64,000 nt of DNA from Bacillota bacterium (lineage in GTDB: Bacteria; Bacillota_I; Bacilli_A; RF39; UBA660). The translations under genes and the position numbers were made by a program. The DNA is taken from contig SVAS01000001.1 in the NCBI GenBank assembly GCA_015059285.1, positions 132,217 through 196,216 of the forward strand, in the 5' to 3' direction. The notes beneath the pieces are model-generated. The model was not told where the DNA came from and did no database searches. It saw nothing but the letters and a program-made list of their open reading frames with translations. Below are positions 27,286 through 35,874 of this stretch, one piece after another. The first letter of the stretch is position 1. Each line of letters opens with the position of its first letter.

Positions 27286-28048
27286 TATTACACATCCCCC
27301 TAATTATATTTAATGTTCTTTCTATGGTGTTTTCTCGAATGCATACAATAATTAATTTTTCATCTTTCTTTCTAAATTGTTCTAATTTTTTTACTATTTT
27401 TTGCTCATCAATTTGTTCCATAGTTTTTCCAAAAATAACACTTACAATAATTTTATTTTTTACTTTTGGTAAACGCATATCTGAATCTAAAATTTTTGCT
27501 AAATTTGAAATTTCTGATGCATCATTAGTGCATAAAAGCAATTTAGATTTTGCAGTTGTCCAGTAATTTGTGTTTTTGTTTGTTCCATCAAGTTTAGAAC
27601 TAATATCGGAATAGGCACTATTTAATTTATCAATATTTATTTTATTTAAAAGTGTAGGGATAGGAATTGATATTTCACCAGATTTTACTTCAGAATACCA
27701 AATGTTTCCGTCTTCAATCGATAACATATCAAACCCTTTTTTAAAGGAACGTTCTTCTAAATTCATCATAGGATTTATTGATTTTAAGAATGGGAATTTA
27801 TATTTGGCAAATACATAATATAATAGTTCTCCTATGTATCCTATTTTATGCCTATTGTCTTTTGAATTTTCTTTATCAACACGGAACAAGAACTCCTTAG
27901 CAATTTCTGGAATATCATATATATTGCAGTTACAATAACCACAACAAATTTCTATTATTTCTTCTTTTATAATTTTCTCGAAGTTTTCAAAAGTTTTATC
28001 ATCTAAAAATTGTATGTAATATCCTTTATCATTAAAATTGTTATTCAT
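27278..28048 (-). CDS. hamA: HamA-like DUF1837 nuclease of a Hachiman defence system
   Basis: A 256-residue protein with the DUF1837 (HamA/AbpA) pattern: GYIGELLYY with E74, then GFDML with D107 and SEVKSG with E120 and K122, which together form a PD-(D/E)XK nuclease site. Homologues cut DNA without strong sequence specificity once released by HamB. ATG at 28048 follows GGTAGGTGATTTA on the minus strand. The promoter region is shared with the divergent gene at 28234 and contains two dyads. Gene order hamA then hamB with an 8-bp overlap is typical. Confidence 0.82.
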   Translation of the reverse strand: MNNNFNDKGYYIQFLDDKTFENFEKIIKEEIIEICCGYCNCNIYDIPEIAKEFLFRVDKENSKDNRHKIGYIGELLYYVFAKYKFPFLKSINPMMNLEERSFKKGFDMLSIEDGNIWYSEVKSGEISIPIPTLLNKINIDKLNSAYSDISSKLDGTNKNTNYWTTAKSKLLLCTNDASEISNLAKILDSDMRLPKVKNKIIVSVIFGKTMEQIDEQKIVKKLEQFRKKDEKLIIVCIRENTIERTLNIIRGMCNNE

Positions 28049-28113
28049 TAAATCACCTACCGCTTTACTAAAATGAACATTATAAGTTTTCTAAAATTGC
28101 TTTATATAATAGC

Positions 28114-28160
28114 ACAAAAATCAAATTTTGTCATTTTGTATTAGCAAAAATCAGATTTTT
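28114..28160. promoter_or_regulatory. Two dyads in the hamA/28234 divergent promoter region
   Basis: ACAAAAATCAAATTTTGT (28114-28131) and AAAAATCAGATTTTT (28146-28160) share the core AAAAATCANATTTT and lie about 30 bp apart, three helical turns. They may be operators coordinating both transcription directions. Part of the match could be due to AT richness. Confidence 0.4.
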
Positions 28161-28201
28161 AAGTTAATATGATAGGGAAATTATTCTTATTTAAAAAAAT
28201 A

Positions 28202-28210
28202 TGTTATAAT
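28202..28210 (+). promoter_or_regulatory. Extended -10 promoter for 28234
   Basis: TGTTATAAT is a perfect extended -10; the ATG is 24 bp downstream after AAGGGGGG. Confidence 0.55.
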
Positions 28211-28233
28211 ATATAATGTTAAGGGGGGACTTT

Positions 28234-29400
28234 ATGGAACAAATAAATGAAGAAATGCAAATGATTGCAGTTGAAAAAGTATTAGAAGAAATGCAAGAAG
28301 CTGAGAAAAATTTAATGAAATGGAATGCCTACTGGTGGGAAAGTTATGATAATATTGTAGTCCCTACAGAATATCTTTATGATTATCTTGATTTAAATGA
28401 TGTAAGAGAATGTGTCAAATTTTTTGGAGATATTGATATATATAACTTACGAACAGATAGACCTTTAGGCATACCTTTAAAAAGATTTATTTCGAATCCT
28501 GTATATAATCAAGATATATGTACAATTAAATGGACAGGAATTGAAACAAATAATTCATCTAGAAAAATTATATTTAATAATACTGGAGAAATAACTTTAG
28601 AAAAACACTCTAAAAAAAGAAAACAAAAAAAACAATCTAAGAGCATAGAATATGACGCTAATTACAATGTTTTATCTGATGATTTTTCAATTAATATTAC
28701 TATTATTGATATGTTAATACCAAGATGTTTTGCTCGATATAAGTATGGTGAAATGTCAATTAATTTGAAAGATGGTTTATTAACATGCAGATATAATGAT
28801 ATAGAAATAATACAAGATTTAAATACAGGCGTAAAAATAGTAAGAATTTCAAAAAAATATGATAGAAGAGATAAAGAAAATAATGCATCAGTAGTATTTG
28901 AAGCTGTATTAAATGCTGATGATAGTTTAGAAATGGGAGCAGTTGCTATTAATACACATAAAGGTAATGGTAAAGTTAATGGAACATATAGATTTGATGT
29001 TAGTAGAAAAAAAGGAATTCGTGCTAATTTCTATTCAAGAAAAGGTATTAAGATTGATTTAACAACCAATCCTATGTTATTAGGAACTGCTAATACATTA
29101 TTATTGCCTTCACCAAATAGTGAAAATAGTAGTGACATTATTGTTTCTAATTTTGCTAATTCTACACAAAATGCAATCGCTAAAAACTTAAGTGAAAAAG
29201 TTATAAGTTTTGATAATTCTGATTTTAATATGGAAGCAGTAAAACAAGCAAAATCTAATATAATAGAAATGTTAAAATGTATAAAAGGTGAACTCCCTTT
29301 GTGTGGATTAGTGGAAAGAATTGATAATTGTTTGTTATTACTTGATAGTAAAAAACAAGAAAAAATAGAAGGAACAGCAAAAACTTTGAAATTAAATTAA
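28234..29400 (+). CDS. Unrecognised protein next to the Hachiman pair
   Basis: AAGGGGGG at 28220-28227 fits the ATG at 28234 (388 residues) better than the one at 28216. The N-terminus is a charged helix (EKVLEEMQEAEKNLMKWNAYWW); the middle has a lysine-rich basic stretch (KKRKQKKQSK, about residue 125) and then beta-rich sequence; the C-terminus is helical with two cysteines. No motif points to an enzyme. It is divergent from hamA and runs into the frameshifted gene 14 bp downstream, so the two probably act together; a defence or mobile-element role is only suggested by location. Confidence 0.65.
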   Translation: MEQINEEMQMIAVEKVLEEMQEAEKNLMKWNAYWWESYDNIVVPTEYLYDYLDLNDVRECVKFFGDIDIYNLRTDRPLGIPLKRFISNPVYNQDICTIKWTGIETNNSSRKIIFNNTGEITLEKHSKKRKQKKQSKSIEYDANYNVLSDDFSINITIIDMLIPRCFARYKYGEMSINLKDGLLTCRYNDIEIIQDLNTGVKIVRISKKYDRRDKENNASVVFEAVLNADDSLEMGAVAINTHKGNGKVNGTYRFDVSRKKGIRANFYSRKGIKIDLTTNPMLLGTANTLLLPSPNSENSSDIIVSNFANSTQNAIAKNLSEKVISFDNSDFNMEAVKQAKSNIIEMLKCIKGELPLCGLVERIDNCLLLLDSKKQEKIEGTAKTLKLN

Positions 29401-29414
29401 TTAGGGAGGTTACT

Positions 29415-30829
29415 ATGAATTTAGAAGAAATTAGAGCAAAATATACTGAAGAAGAAATTTTAAAAATTAAAAAGAACTCAAGAGAAATACCTGCTTATGC
29501 TGGGGACTCACTAGATAAATTAGTTTTACAACTTGAAAATTTAAGAAGACAAGGAAAAATAAATTGCTTTGTTAATTTTAATGGTACTAAATTATATTCT
29601 ATAGATGTTACTATGGATAGTGCATATAAAGAATGCTTAGGTTGTACAAGAAAAACTTGGCTAAAAAAAGAAAAGAAATGGGCAGAAGATTATAAAACTA
29701 AAACAGAAAAATGGAAAAAAGAAGCTGAAGAAAACTTACCAATATGGATAGAAGAAGGAAAAAAATATACACATCCTGCTAAATTTGAAAGTTGGGAAAA
29801 AAATGTATTTCTTCTGCAAATGGAGATTATTATGGTTTAGAAATAAGAAATGCTTTAGAAATTATGAAAATGATTGAAGATGGTATTCCATTTGGCGATA
29901 TTAAATTAAAAATTAAACAACAAGGCCATAGCGGAATGACTTATTCAAAAATGATGAATATTATTTTATATTATGCAAAAAGAGGACCAGCTTTTTATAA
30001 TTTTATGAACAAAAATCATATGGATAAATTTGATAAGAAATATGTATCTAAAATTAAAGAATTAAATAAAAGAATTCTTTATGGAGAACCAATTGAAGAT
30101 GTGTGTGAAGATTTAAAAGACCATAGAATTATGGAAATATCAATAGTATCTGAATGTTATGACGGAATAGAAATATTTGACGGAACAATTTTGGTAAATG
30201 AAGATGGAACTTTTGAAGGAATTGTAGATGATAACAATGTTATCTCAGGTAAGTTGTTGGGAGAAAATGGTATTGTTTTTGCTAATTTTTGCAATTATGA
30301 AAAAGCATCAAATTATTGTGGAATAAATGAAGATGGTATTTATATGGGCAAACACGAAATATATTCATTTGATGGTAATATTGATAATGGTTCAATTCTT
30401 ATAGAAGTAAAAGATTCTCAAAGAAATTTTGCATCTGAAATTGGAGTAGAATATCAAATTGATAAAGTTAAAGGATATTTTGATGACTATGTAAAAGAAA
30501 TATATTATTGGTATAACAATAATATGGATTCTGAAATTGACAGAATTTTACTTTCATTACAAGATGGATTAGAAGAAAGATTATTAAATGCATTAAAATT
30601 AAGATTAAAAACATTAAAAGGCCCTCAAAGATTTGATGTGTTAGCAGTTCCTTGCAGAAGACCTTTCGTAGTTGCAGCTGATAAAGCAGAAGCATTTAAA
30701 AACTCAACTAATAGTAAGGAAGATAATGAACAAGTGAGAGAGATGGCTGAAACTTTTAGAAAAAATAATTTGGTTGTTGAAGAAGGACCGGTATTGAAAA
30801 AAGTAAAAAAAGATGATTCTAAGCATTAA
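29415..30829 (+). pseudogene. Unrecognised ~470-residue protein split by a frameshift at an A7 tract
   Basis: Two ORFs, 29415-29840 and 29792-30829, overlap and are read in frames differing by -1. They join naturally at TGGGAAAAAAATG (A7, near 29795): the first frame ends soon after with unrelated residues, while the second continues with CISSANGDYYGLEIRNAL. The second ORF has only a TTG with no RBS as start. Explanations are a homopolymer sequencing or assembly error, a real inactivating indel, or programmed -1 slippage on A AAA AAT. The product is helical with a lysine/tryptophan-rich segment in part 1 and a central beta domain (FDGTILVNEDGTFEG) in part 2. Function unknown. Confidence 0.6.
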
Positions 30830-31305
30830 TGCTCATAATCATCTTTTTCTATTTCTATATAATCTCTTGAACTATTAATAGGTTTAGAAAAATTTATTAA
30901 TTCGTTATAATCATCTTCATCTAAACCTCTATGCTCATATAAATCACGAGTAAGTTGAACATATTTATCTTTCTTTTTATGGTCTATAAGTTTAGTAATA
31001 ATGAAATGTTTTATAAAATAAAATTTGTCTTTTAATTTTTCTAAAAGAGATTTTAAATTAAAATTTTCTTTCTTAAGTTCAGATATTTCTTCGTCTTTTT
31101 CTTTAATATTTTTTATTAAATTATCTACTTTTAGAGATAAATCTTCGTTATTTTGTTCTAACAATTTTAATCTATCACGATTACTTAATAATTCTGATTC
31201 TAGTTCTTTTAAAGTGGCAGTTGTATTACAAAAATCACATATAAATTCTAACTTTTGTTTTAAACCATTTTCGATCTCAATTTCTTGTTTAATAATATTA
31301 AACAT
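30826..31305 (-). CDS. Coiled-coil protein resembling the C-terminal part of a mobilisation protein
   Basis: GGAAGG at the right distance selects the ATG at 31305 (159 residues). A short N-terminal segment with CDFC is followed by a long leucine-heptad coiled coil (ELESELLSNRDRLKLLEQ ... ELKKENFNLKSLLEKL), then a hydrophobic-basic segment and YVQLTRDLYEHRGLDEDDYNEL. That order resembles the tails of MobV/MobA-type relaxases, so this may be a remnant or small relative; I cannot confirm it. Its stop overlaps the convergent stop of the 29415 gene. The leader contains a tRNA-Gly-like block. Confidence 0.6.
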   Translation of the reverse strand: MFNIIKQEIEIENGLKQKLEFICDFCNTTATLKELESELLSNRDRLKLLEQNNEDLSLKVDNLIKNIKEKDEEISELKKENFNLKSLLEKLKDKFYFIKHFIITKLIDHKKKDKYVQLTRDLYEHRGLDEDDYNELINFSKPINSSRDYIEIEKDDYEH

Positions 31306-31343
31306 AAACACCATCCTTCCTTTAGGATGATTTCTTTGTATAA

Positions 31344-31366
31344 CTTCCAAGCTGATAACGTGGGAG
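31344..31366 (+). repeat. tRNA-Gly(UCC)-like fragment 1
   Basis: CTTCCAAGCT followed by AACGTGGG copies the anticodon-loop-to-T-arm part of the tRNA-Gly(UCC) gene at 50.2 kb (10 + 8 identical positions around a 3-base difference). The 5' half of a tRNA is absent, as in displaced tRNA halves left at integration sites. A second such block lies at 38801 in the same orientation. Confidence 0.45.
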
Positions 31367-31374
31367 AAATACAC

Positions 31375-31521
31375 AAAAAAATCAATCTTTCGATTGATTT
31401 TCTATATATCAATGTCCGAATAGTTCGAACAGATTCGTCAATGGAGCGGTTAAGCTACAGCTTACGAACTACAACGTTCTCTTTCTAAAAACATTATATA
31501 GTAATTCCTATATTTTTTCAA
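31375..31521 (-). ncRNA. Candidate noncoding RNA B
   Basis: A good minus-strand promoter is visible: TTGAAA (31521-31516), 17-bp spacer, TATAAT (31498-31493). About 110 nt later there is a terminator with arms AAATCAATC/GATTGATTT and seven T. No ORF fits. The predicted RNA has hairpins GAAC/GTTC and TAAGC/GCTTA, the 14-mer AACCGCTCCATTGA shared with candidate RNA A, and a GTTCGAAC palindrome. It lies just upstream of the 31305 gene on the same strand. Confidence 0.5.
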
Positions 31522-31592
31522 GGAAGTATGGGAATTTTTTGCAATTTATAGTATAATTTAATTAGTTTTTGAAGTATTCAGGAGTTTCATGT

Positions 31593-33287
31593 ATGAATGT
31601 TATAAATAAATTAGAACTAGAAAATATAAAAATTGGAATTAGATATTATGGACTAGAAGATTTATCTACTGGTATAACAGTTAAAGATTTATTAGAAGGA
31701 AAGGAAATTATATTAAGTAATTATACAAATAATAATATCTTATCCTTAGATGATTATATAAATTATGTTTTTTTGGATTATATTATGAAATTTCAAGAAG
31801 TTATACCATATGTTAAAGAAGAAAAAAAAGATGAATTTGAAAAATTTATAACTAATTGCAAATTAATGTATGATAAATATAAACTTGCAGATGTTGTAAA
31901 ATATATTCAAAAAAATTATAAAGAAATTTATAACTATAATGATGAAGATAAAGTTACTTGTTTGTCATTTGATTTAAAAGACTATACTTCAGAATTTATA
32001 GGAGAACATTTCAATTGTTTTAATGAGGATGTTATAAAATATGTAATTAATGAAGCGACATATGATGTAATAGACTGTTTTGAAAAATGGCAAAAATATT
32101 TTATTAAAAATCCAGAAAAACTAAAAATTTTATTTAGTGTGGAAAATATAAATAAAGTATTTTTTATGAGAATTCAAGAGCTTATAAATATAATTGAATC
32201 TTTACATAGCAATAACAAATTTGATGAAGCAATATTAACCGCTATGGATATTATTTATGACATATTGGAAAAACAATATTTTAATCCTGAAGGTGAGCAA
32301 CATATTTGGCAAAGTTATTTTATGATAAATGATTGTTTACCTTTTTATAGAAAAATGAGCTCACCCTATGCCTACAAACTAGAAAAAGAACTAGAAAAGC
32401 AAGAAATTATATTTAATGATAATTTAATTAAAAATGGTCACACTCAAACTATAGAATTTGATTTAAAACCATTCAGAGACTTTTTTGAAGATGATACAAA
32501 ACCCTGGGAAGTAAAAATTGTATTTTCAACTCATTCTAGAGATGAAAATGGTAAATTGGTAAGTTTTTTAGAACAGGGTGCAAAATGTGTTGCTAAAGGT
32601 TTAAGTGATGAATTGGCCAGAAAAAATCCAGGAACAGATGATTATTTTACAAGTTGGAGATTAAGAAACCTAGGATTATATTCAATGGAAGTAAAATCAA
32701 GATTTATGACTTTAATGAGTAATGATCATAATATTAGTGAATATTTATCCGACATTTATGGTGAATTACGATATATATGTGAAAATATTAATACAACGAT
32801 AGAACTTGAAGGACTAAATGAAAATGTGGAAATGTTATCTCAATTTTTATCTGACCTATTTATAAATTTACCAAATAACGAGAAACAATATCAATTATCA
32901 ATAAAAACTACTGTATATGGATGTGCTATGTTTATATGTGGACTAATTGAAAAAGTTTTACGTATTATTTATAAAAATAGTATGAAAGAAGTATCATATA
33001 TACCAGATTCAAGTATAACTTTGGGTAATTTGCTGATTGAAAGAGATAAACATACTTCTATAATCTTAGATATATTAGGAACTGAACAAATTAGGTGTCT
33101 CAGATATTATCTGCATAAAATAGATTTTTATAATGCAGTTGGACAAAATATACGAAATGATCTTGCTCATATAAATGGAAGAACAATGAAAAATTTAAAT
33201 CACGACTTAATTTTAGAATTACTATCTTATTTCACATCAATTCTTAATAGTTGTGTTTTATATTATCAAAACAAAAATAAAAATTAA
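31593..33287 (+). CDS. Large protein with C-terminal HEPN-like domain
   Basis: CAGGAG upstream supports the ATG at 31593 (564 residues) over the TTG at 31569. The N-terminal ~280 residues are helical and unrecognised; a middle beta-rich segment (WEVKIVFSTHSRDENGKLV) follows; the last ~140 residues are helical with R521-N-D-L-A-H526, the RNxxxH signature of HEPN ribonucleases. The domain order is reminiscent of DUF4209-type proteins. HEPN proteins often serve as RNase effectors in defence and toxin-antitoxin systems. It is the first gene of a tight five-gene operon whose other members are metabolic-type enzymes. Confidence 0.7.
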   Translation: MNVINKLELENIKIGIRYYGLEDLSTGITVKDLLEGKEIILSNYTNNNILSLDDYINYVFLDYIMKFQEVIPYVKEEKKDEFEKFITNCKLMYDKYKLADVVKYIQKNYKEIYNYNDEDKVTCLSFDLKDYTSEFIGEHFNCFNEDVIKYVINEATYDVIDCFEKWQKYFIKNPEKLKILFSVENINKVFFMRIQELINIIESLHSNNKFDEAILTAMDIIYDILEKQYFNPEGEQHIWQSYFMINDCLPFYRKMSSPYAYKLEKELEKQEIIFNDNLIKNGHTQTIEFDLKPFRDFFEDDTKPWEVKIVFSTHSRDENGKLVSFLEQGAKCVAKGLSDELARKNPGTDDYFTSWRLRNLGLYSMEVKSRFMTLMSNDHNISEYLSDIYGELRYICENINTTIELEGLNENVEMLSQFLSDLFINLPNNEKQYQLSIKTTVYGCAMFICGLIEKVLRIIYKNSMKEVSYIPDSSITLGNLLIERDKHTSIILDILGTEQIRCLRYYLHKIDFYNAVGQNIRNDLAHINGRTMKNLNHDLILELLSYFTSILNSCVLYYQNKNKN

Positions 33288-33300
33288 GGAGGATTTTATT

Positions 33301-34098
33301 ATGAATAACAATGATAATATTGCAGTAGTAGTAAGTAATGATAATAAAGATGTTACTATTTATGAAACGATAAATGCTATTAAAAATGCAGGATTTAAGA
33401 ATGTATTTATACAATGGTATAATAAAGATTGGAATCCTAGTCAAGAAGAACAATTAGAATATATAAGAAAATGTGGATTAAATGTTATTTTTGCTCACTT
33501 AGGATACCAAGGTATAAATAATTTATGGCTTGATAATGAGATTGGTAATAGTTTGGTTCAAAGATACAAAAATGATATTAAAATATGCAAAGACAACAAT
33601 ATACCAATGGTTGTAATGCACTTAACTAGTAAAAGTGATGCTCCTCAATATAATGAAATTGGTTTAAACAGATTAAAAGAAATTGTAAATTATGCAAAAG
33701 AACTTAATGTAAAAGTTGCGTTTGAAAATACGAAAATCAAAGGCTATCTAGACTATGTTATAGATAATATTGATAATGGTAACGTAGGCATATGTTTTGA
33801 TTCTGGACATTATCATGTTCATTTTAACGATGAATTGAATTTTAAAAAATTTAAAAATAAAATATTTGCAGTACATTTACATGATAATGACCAAAGTGAT
33901 GATTTGCATTTAATGCCATTTGACGGGACATTGAATTGGAAAGAAGTAATAAACAACTTAAAAGAATGTAATTATACAGGACCAATTACTATGGAACTTT
34001 GTTATAGATATGAATATCTAGATATGGGAATAGATAAATTTTATGAAAAAGGCTATGAGGTTGGAATACAATTAAATAAAATGATGAAGGAGGATTAA
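33301..34098 (+). CDS. Sugar phosphate isomerase/epimerase-like TIM barrel
   Basis: The start is ATG 33301 after AAGGAGGATTTTATT; the track's 33253 start runs into the previous gene. The 265-residue protein has the xylose-isomerase-like (AP endonuclease 2) fold with metal ligands in FENT, CFDSGHYHVH, HLHDND and MEL. Family members isomerise sugars or inositols, or act as endonuclease IV-like enzymes; the substrate here is unknown. Only 13 bp after the HEPN gene and 1 bp before the phosphatase gene. Confidence 0.85.
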   Translation: MNNNDNIAVVVSNDNKDVTIYETINAIKNAGFKNVFIQWYNKDWNPSQEEQLEYIRKCGLNVIFAHLGYQGINNLWLDNEIGNSLVQRYKNDIKICKDNNIPMVVMHLTSKSDAPQYNEIGLNRLKEIVNYAKELNVKVAFENTKIKGYLDYVIDNIDNGNVGICFDSGHYHVHFNDELNFKKFKNKIFAVHLHDNDQSDDLHLMPFDGTLNWKEVINNLKECNYTGPITMELCYRYEYLDMGIDKFYEKGYEVGIQLNKMMKED

Positions 34099-34099
34099 A

Positions 34100-34885
34100 A
34101 TGAAACAAGAATATTTAGAGTTTGCCAAAGATATAGCTTATAAAGCTGGAGAAATAATGATTAAATATTTCAAAGGTGATAATGAAGCAAGTTATAAATT
34201 TGACCAAACTATTGTTACAAAAGCAGATACAGAAATAAATAAGTATTTAATAAAAAGAGTTAAAGAAGCATTTCCTACACATTCAGTTGATGGTGAAGAA
34301 GAACAATTTGGAAAAAGTGATTATGTATGGGTATGTGATCCTGTTGATGGTACAGCTATGTATGCAAGACATATTCCTGTTGCTGTATTCTCTCTTGCTT
34401 TAGTTGTAGATGGAAGTTCAACTATAGGAGTTGTTTATGACCCTTTTACAAATAGTATGTATTCTGCAATTAAAGGTCAAGGAGCTTATAAAAATGGTGA
34501 AAAAATTAGAGTTAATGATATTGCATTAGATGATATGAAAAGCGTATCAAATTTTGATATGTGGCCTGAAGCAGAATATAATTTATATGACTCTATTAAA
34601 GAACTTGGAAAGAAAACATATTTTATTGGTATAGGTAGTGTTATAAGAGCTTGTATGTGTGTAGCAAATGGAGACTTTAACCTAGCTATATTTCCAGGAA
34701 CTAAACATAAAAATTGTGATATAGCAGCTGCTAAAGTTATTGTTGAAGAAGCTGGTGGTAAAGTAACTGATTTATTTGGTAATGAGCAAAGATATGATAC
34801 AGATATAAATGGAGCCATTATAAGCAATGGTCATGTTCATGATGAAGTTGTAGCGGTATTAAAAACTAGTTTGAAAGGAAATTAA
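34100..34885 (+). CDS. Inositol monophosphatase family phosphatase
   Basis: A 261-residue member of the FIG superfamily with all metal-site motifs: DGEEE, DPVDGTAMY and CDIAAAKVIVEEAGG. Relatives remove phosphate from inositol phosphate, histidinol phosphate or 3'-phosphoadenosine phosphate (CysQ type). The sequence does not reveal which. AAGGAGGATTAAA overlaps the end of the isomerase gene. Third gene of the HEPN operon. Confidence 0.9.
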   Translation: MKQEYLEFAKDIAYKAGEIMIKYFKGDNEASYKFDQTIVTKADTEINKYLIKRVKEAFPTHSVDGEEEQFGKSDYVWVCDPVDGTAMYARHIPVAVFSLALVVDGSSTIGVVYDPFTNSMYSAIKGQGAYKNGEKIRVNDIALDDMKSVSNFDMWPEAEYNLYDSIKELGKKTYFIGIGSVIRACMCVANGDFNLAIFPGTKHKNCDIAAAKVIVEEAGGKVTDLFGNEQRYDTDINGAIISNGHVHDEVVAVLKTSLKGN

Positions 34886-34889
34886 AAGA

Positions 34890-35231
34890 ATGAATATAAA
34901 TGTTAATAAAGTAAAAATAATTGTTACAATTCCTATTGAGAATGTAGAAGAAGTTAGAAATGCTATGTGTGAAGCAGGAGCAGGAATTATAGGAAATTAT
35001 ACACATTGTTCCATGTCTACAAAATGTATTGGTACTTTTAAACCTAATGATGATGCAAATCCATACATTGGTGAAAACAATAAAATGGAATTTGTAGAAG
35101 AAGAAAAATTAGAAGTAGTGTGTGATACAAACAAGGTTAAAAATGTTATTACAAAATTAAGAGAATTTCATCCTTATGAAGAACCTGCAATAGATATTAT
35201 TCCATTAATTGATGAAAGTGATTTTCAGTGA
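34890..35231 (+). CDS. Stand-alone NIF3/CutA-like domain protein
   Basis: A 113-residue protein of the type found as an insert in NIF3/YqfO proteins, structurally like CutA1/PII: KIIVTIPIENVEEVRNAMCEAGAG, GTFKPNDDANPYIGE, and the end motif FHPYEEPAIDIIPL. Biochemical role of such stand-alone forms is not established; trimeric ligand or metal binding is likely from the fold. Fourth gene of the HEPN operon, four bases after the phosphatase. Confidence 0.85.
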   Translation: MNINVNKVKIIVTIPIENVEEVRNAMCEAGAGIIGNYTHCSMSTKCIGTFKPNDDANPYIGENNKMEFVEEEKLEVVCDTNKVKNVITKLREFHPYEEPAIDIIPLIDESDFQ

Positions 35232-35248
35232 TAGGAGGAAAATAATAT

Positions 35249-35797
35249 ATGAATATAGGAAATTTAAAATTTAGCCCAATTATTGAGTCTAAAAATTTAG
35301 TACCTAGCTGTATTTATAATTTTGTTAGTAAATGGAATAATGAAATTGAAAAAAATAAATTTCTTGTTGCAGAGATTAATCCTGAATTTGCAGATGGTAA
35401 TAAATTATGCGATGAATATCATATAGATAAAAAAATTGGATTTAATTGTTTAATAGTAGAATGTAAAAGAAATGAAATAATAAAGTATTGTGCTTTAATT
35501 GTTCCTGTTGGATACAAATATAATATGGGAAGTGTTGTTAGAAAATACACTAATTCAAGAGTTGTTTCAGTTGCTTCACTTGAATATGTTTTAGATAAAA
35601 CTAAAATGGAATTTGGAAGTATTACTCCAATAGGATTGCCAGATGATTGGCAAATCTTAGTTGATCCTCTTATTAAAGAACAAGAAAATATAATAATTGG
35701 TGGAGGATTAGTAAAATCTAAAATTTCTTTACCTACGGAACTATTTTTAAAGCTACCTAATGTTGAGATAGTTGAAGGAATTGCTAAACAAGTTTAA
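35249..35797 (+). CDS. YbaK/EbsC-type aminoacyl-tRNA deacylase
   Basis: A 182-residue YbaK/ProX-fold protein: IKYCALIVPVGYKYNMG, the conserved lysine region, MEFGSITPIGLPDDW and IIGGGLVKSKISL. Members hydrolyse mischarged aminoacyl-tRNAs such as Cys-tRNA(Pro) or Ala-tRNA(Pro). Presence in an accessory operon behind a HEPN gene is unusual and suggests a tRNA-centred function, which is inference. Last gene of the operon, before a strong terminator. Confidence 0.85.
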   Translation: MNIGNLKFSPIIESKNLVPSCIYNFVSKWNNEIEKNKFLVAEINPEFADGNKLCDEYHIDKKIGFNCLIVECKRNEIIKYCALIVPVGYKYNMGSVVRKYTNSRVVSVASLEYVLDKTKMEFGSITPIGLPDDWQILVDPLIKEQENIIIGGGLVKSKISLPTELFLKLPNVEIVEGIAKQV

Positions 35798-35818
35798 TAA
35801 AAATCTTATAAATGTAAA

Positions 35819-35855
35819 AGGCAATGCAGAAAATAAATTCTGCATTGTCTTTTTC
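35819..35855 (+). terminator. Terminator of the HEPN operon
   Basis: Arms AGGCAATGCAGAA and TTCTGCATTGTCT (wobble pairs), 6-base loop, TTTTTC tail. Confidence 0.85.
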
Positions 35856-35874
35856 TAGTTATTATTTCAAATTT

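Noticed and set aside
31306-31500. T-box riboswitch because of glycine-tRNA-like sequence
   Set aside because: The T-box sequence (UGGNACCGCG) and specifier structure are absent, and the similarity is identity to a tRNA rather than complementarity on the sense strand needed for a T-box antiterminator.
34890-35231. Full NIF3 (GTP cyclohydrolase I type 2-like) enzyme
   Set aside because: Only the CutA-like insert domain is present; the two NIF3 metal-binding halves are missing.
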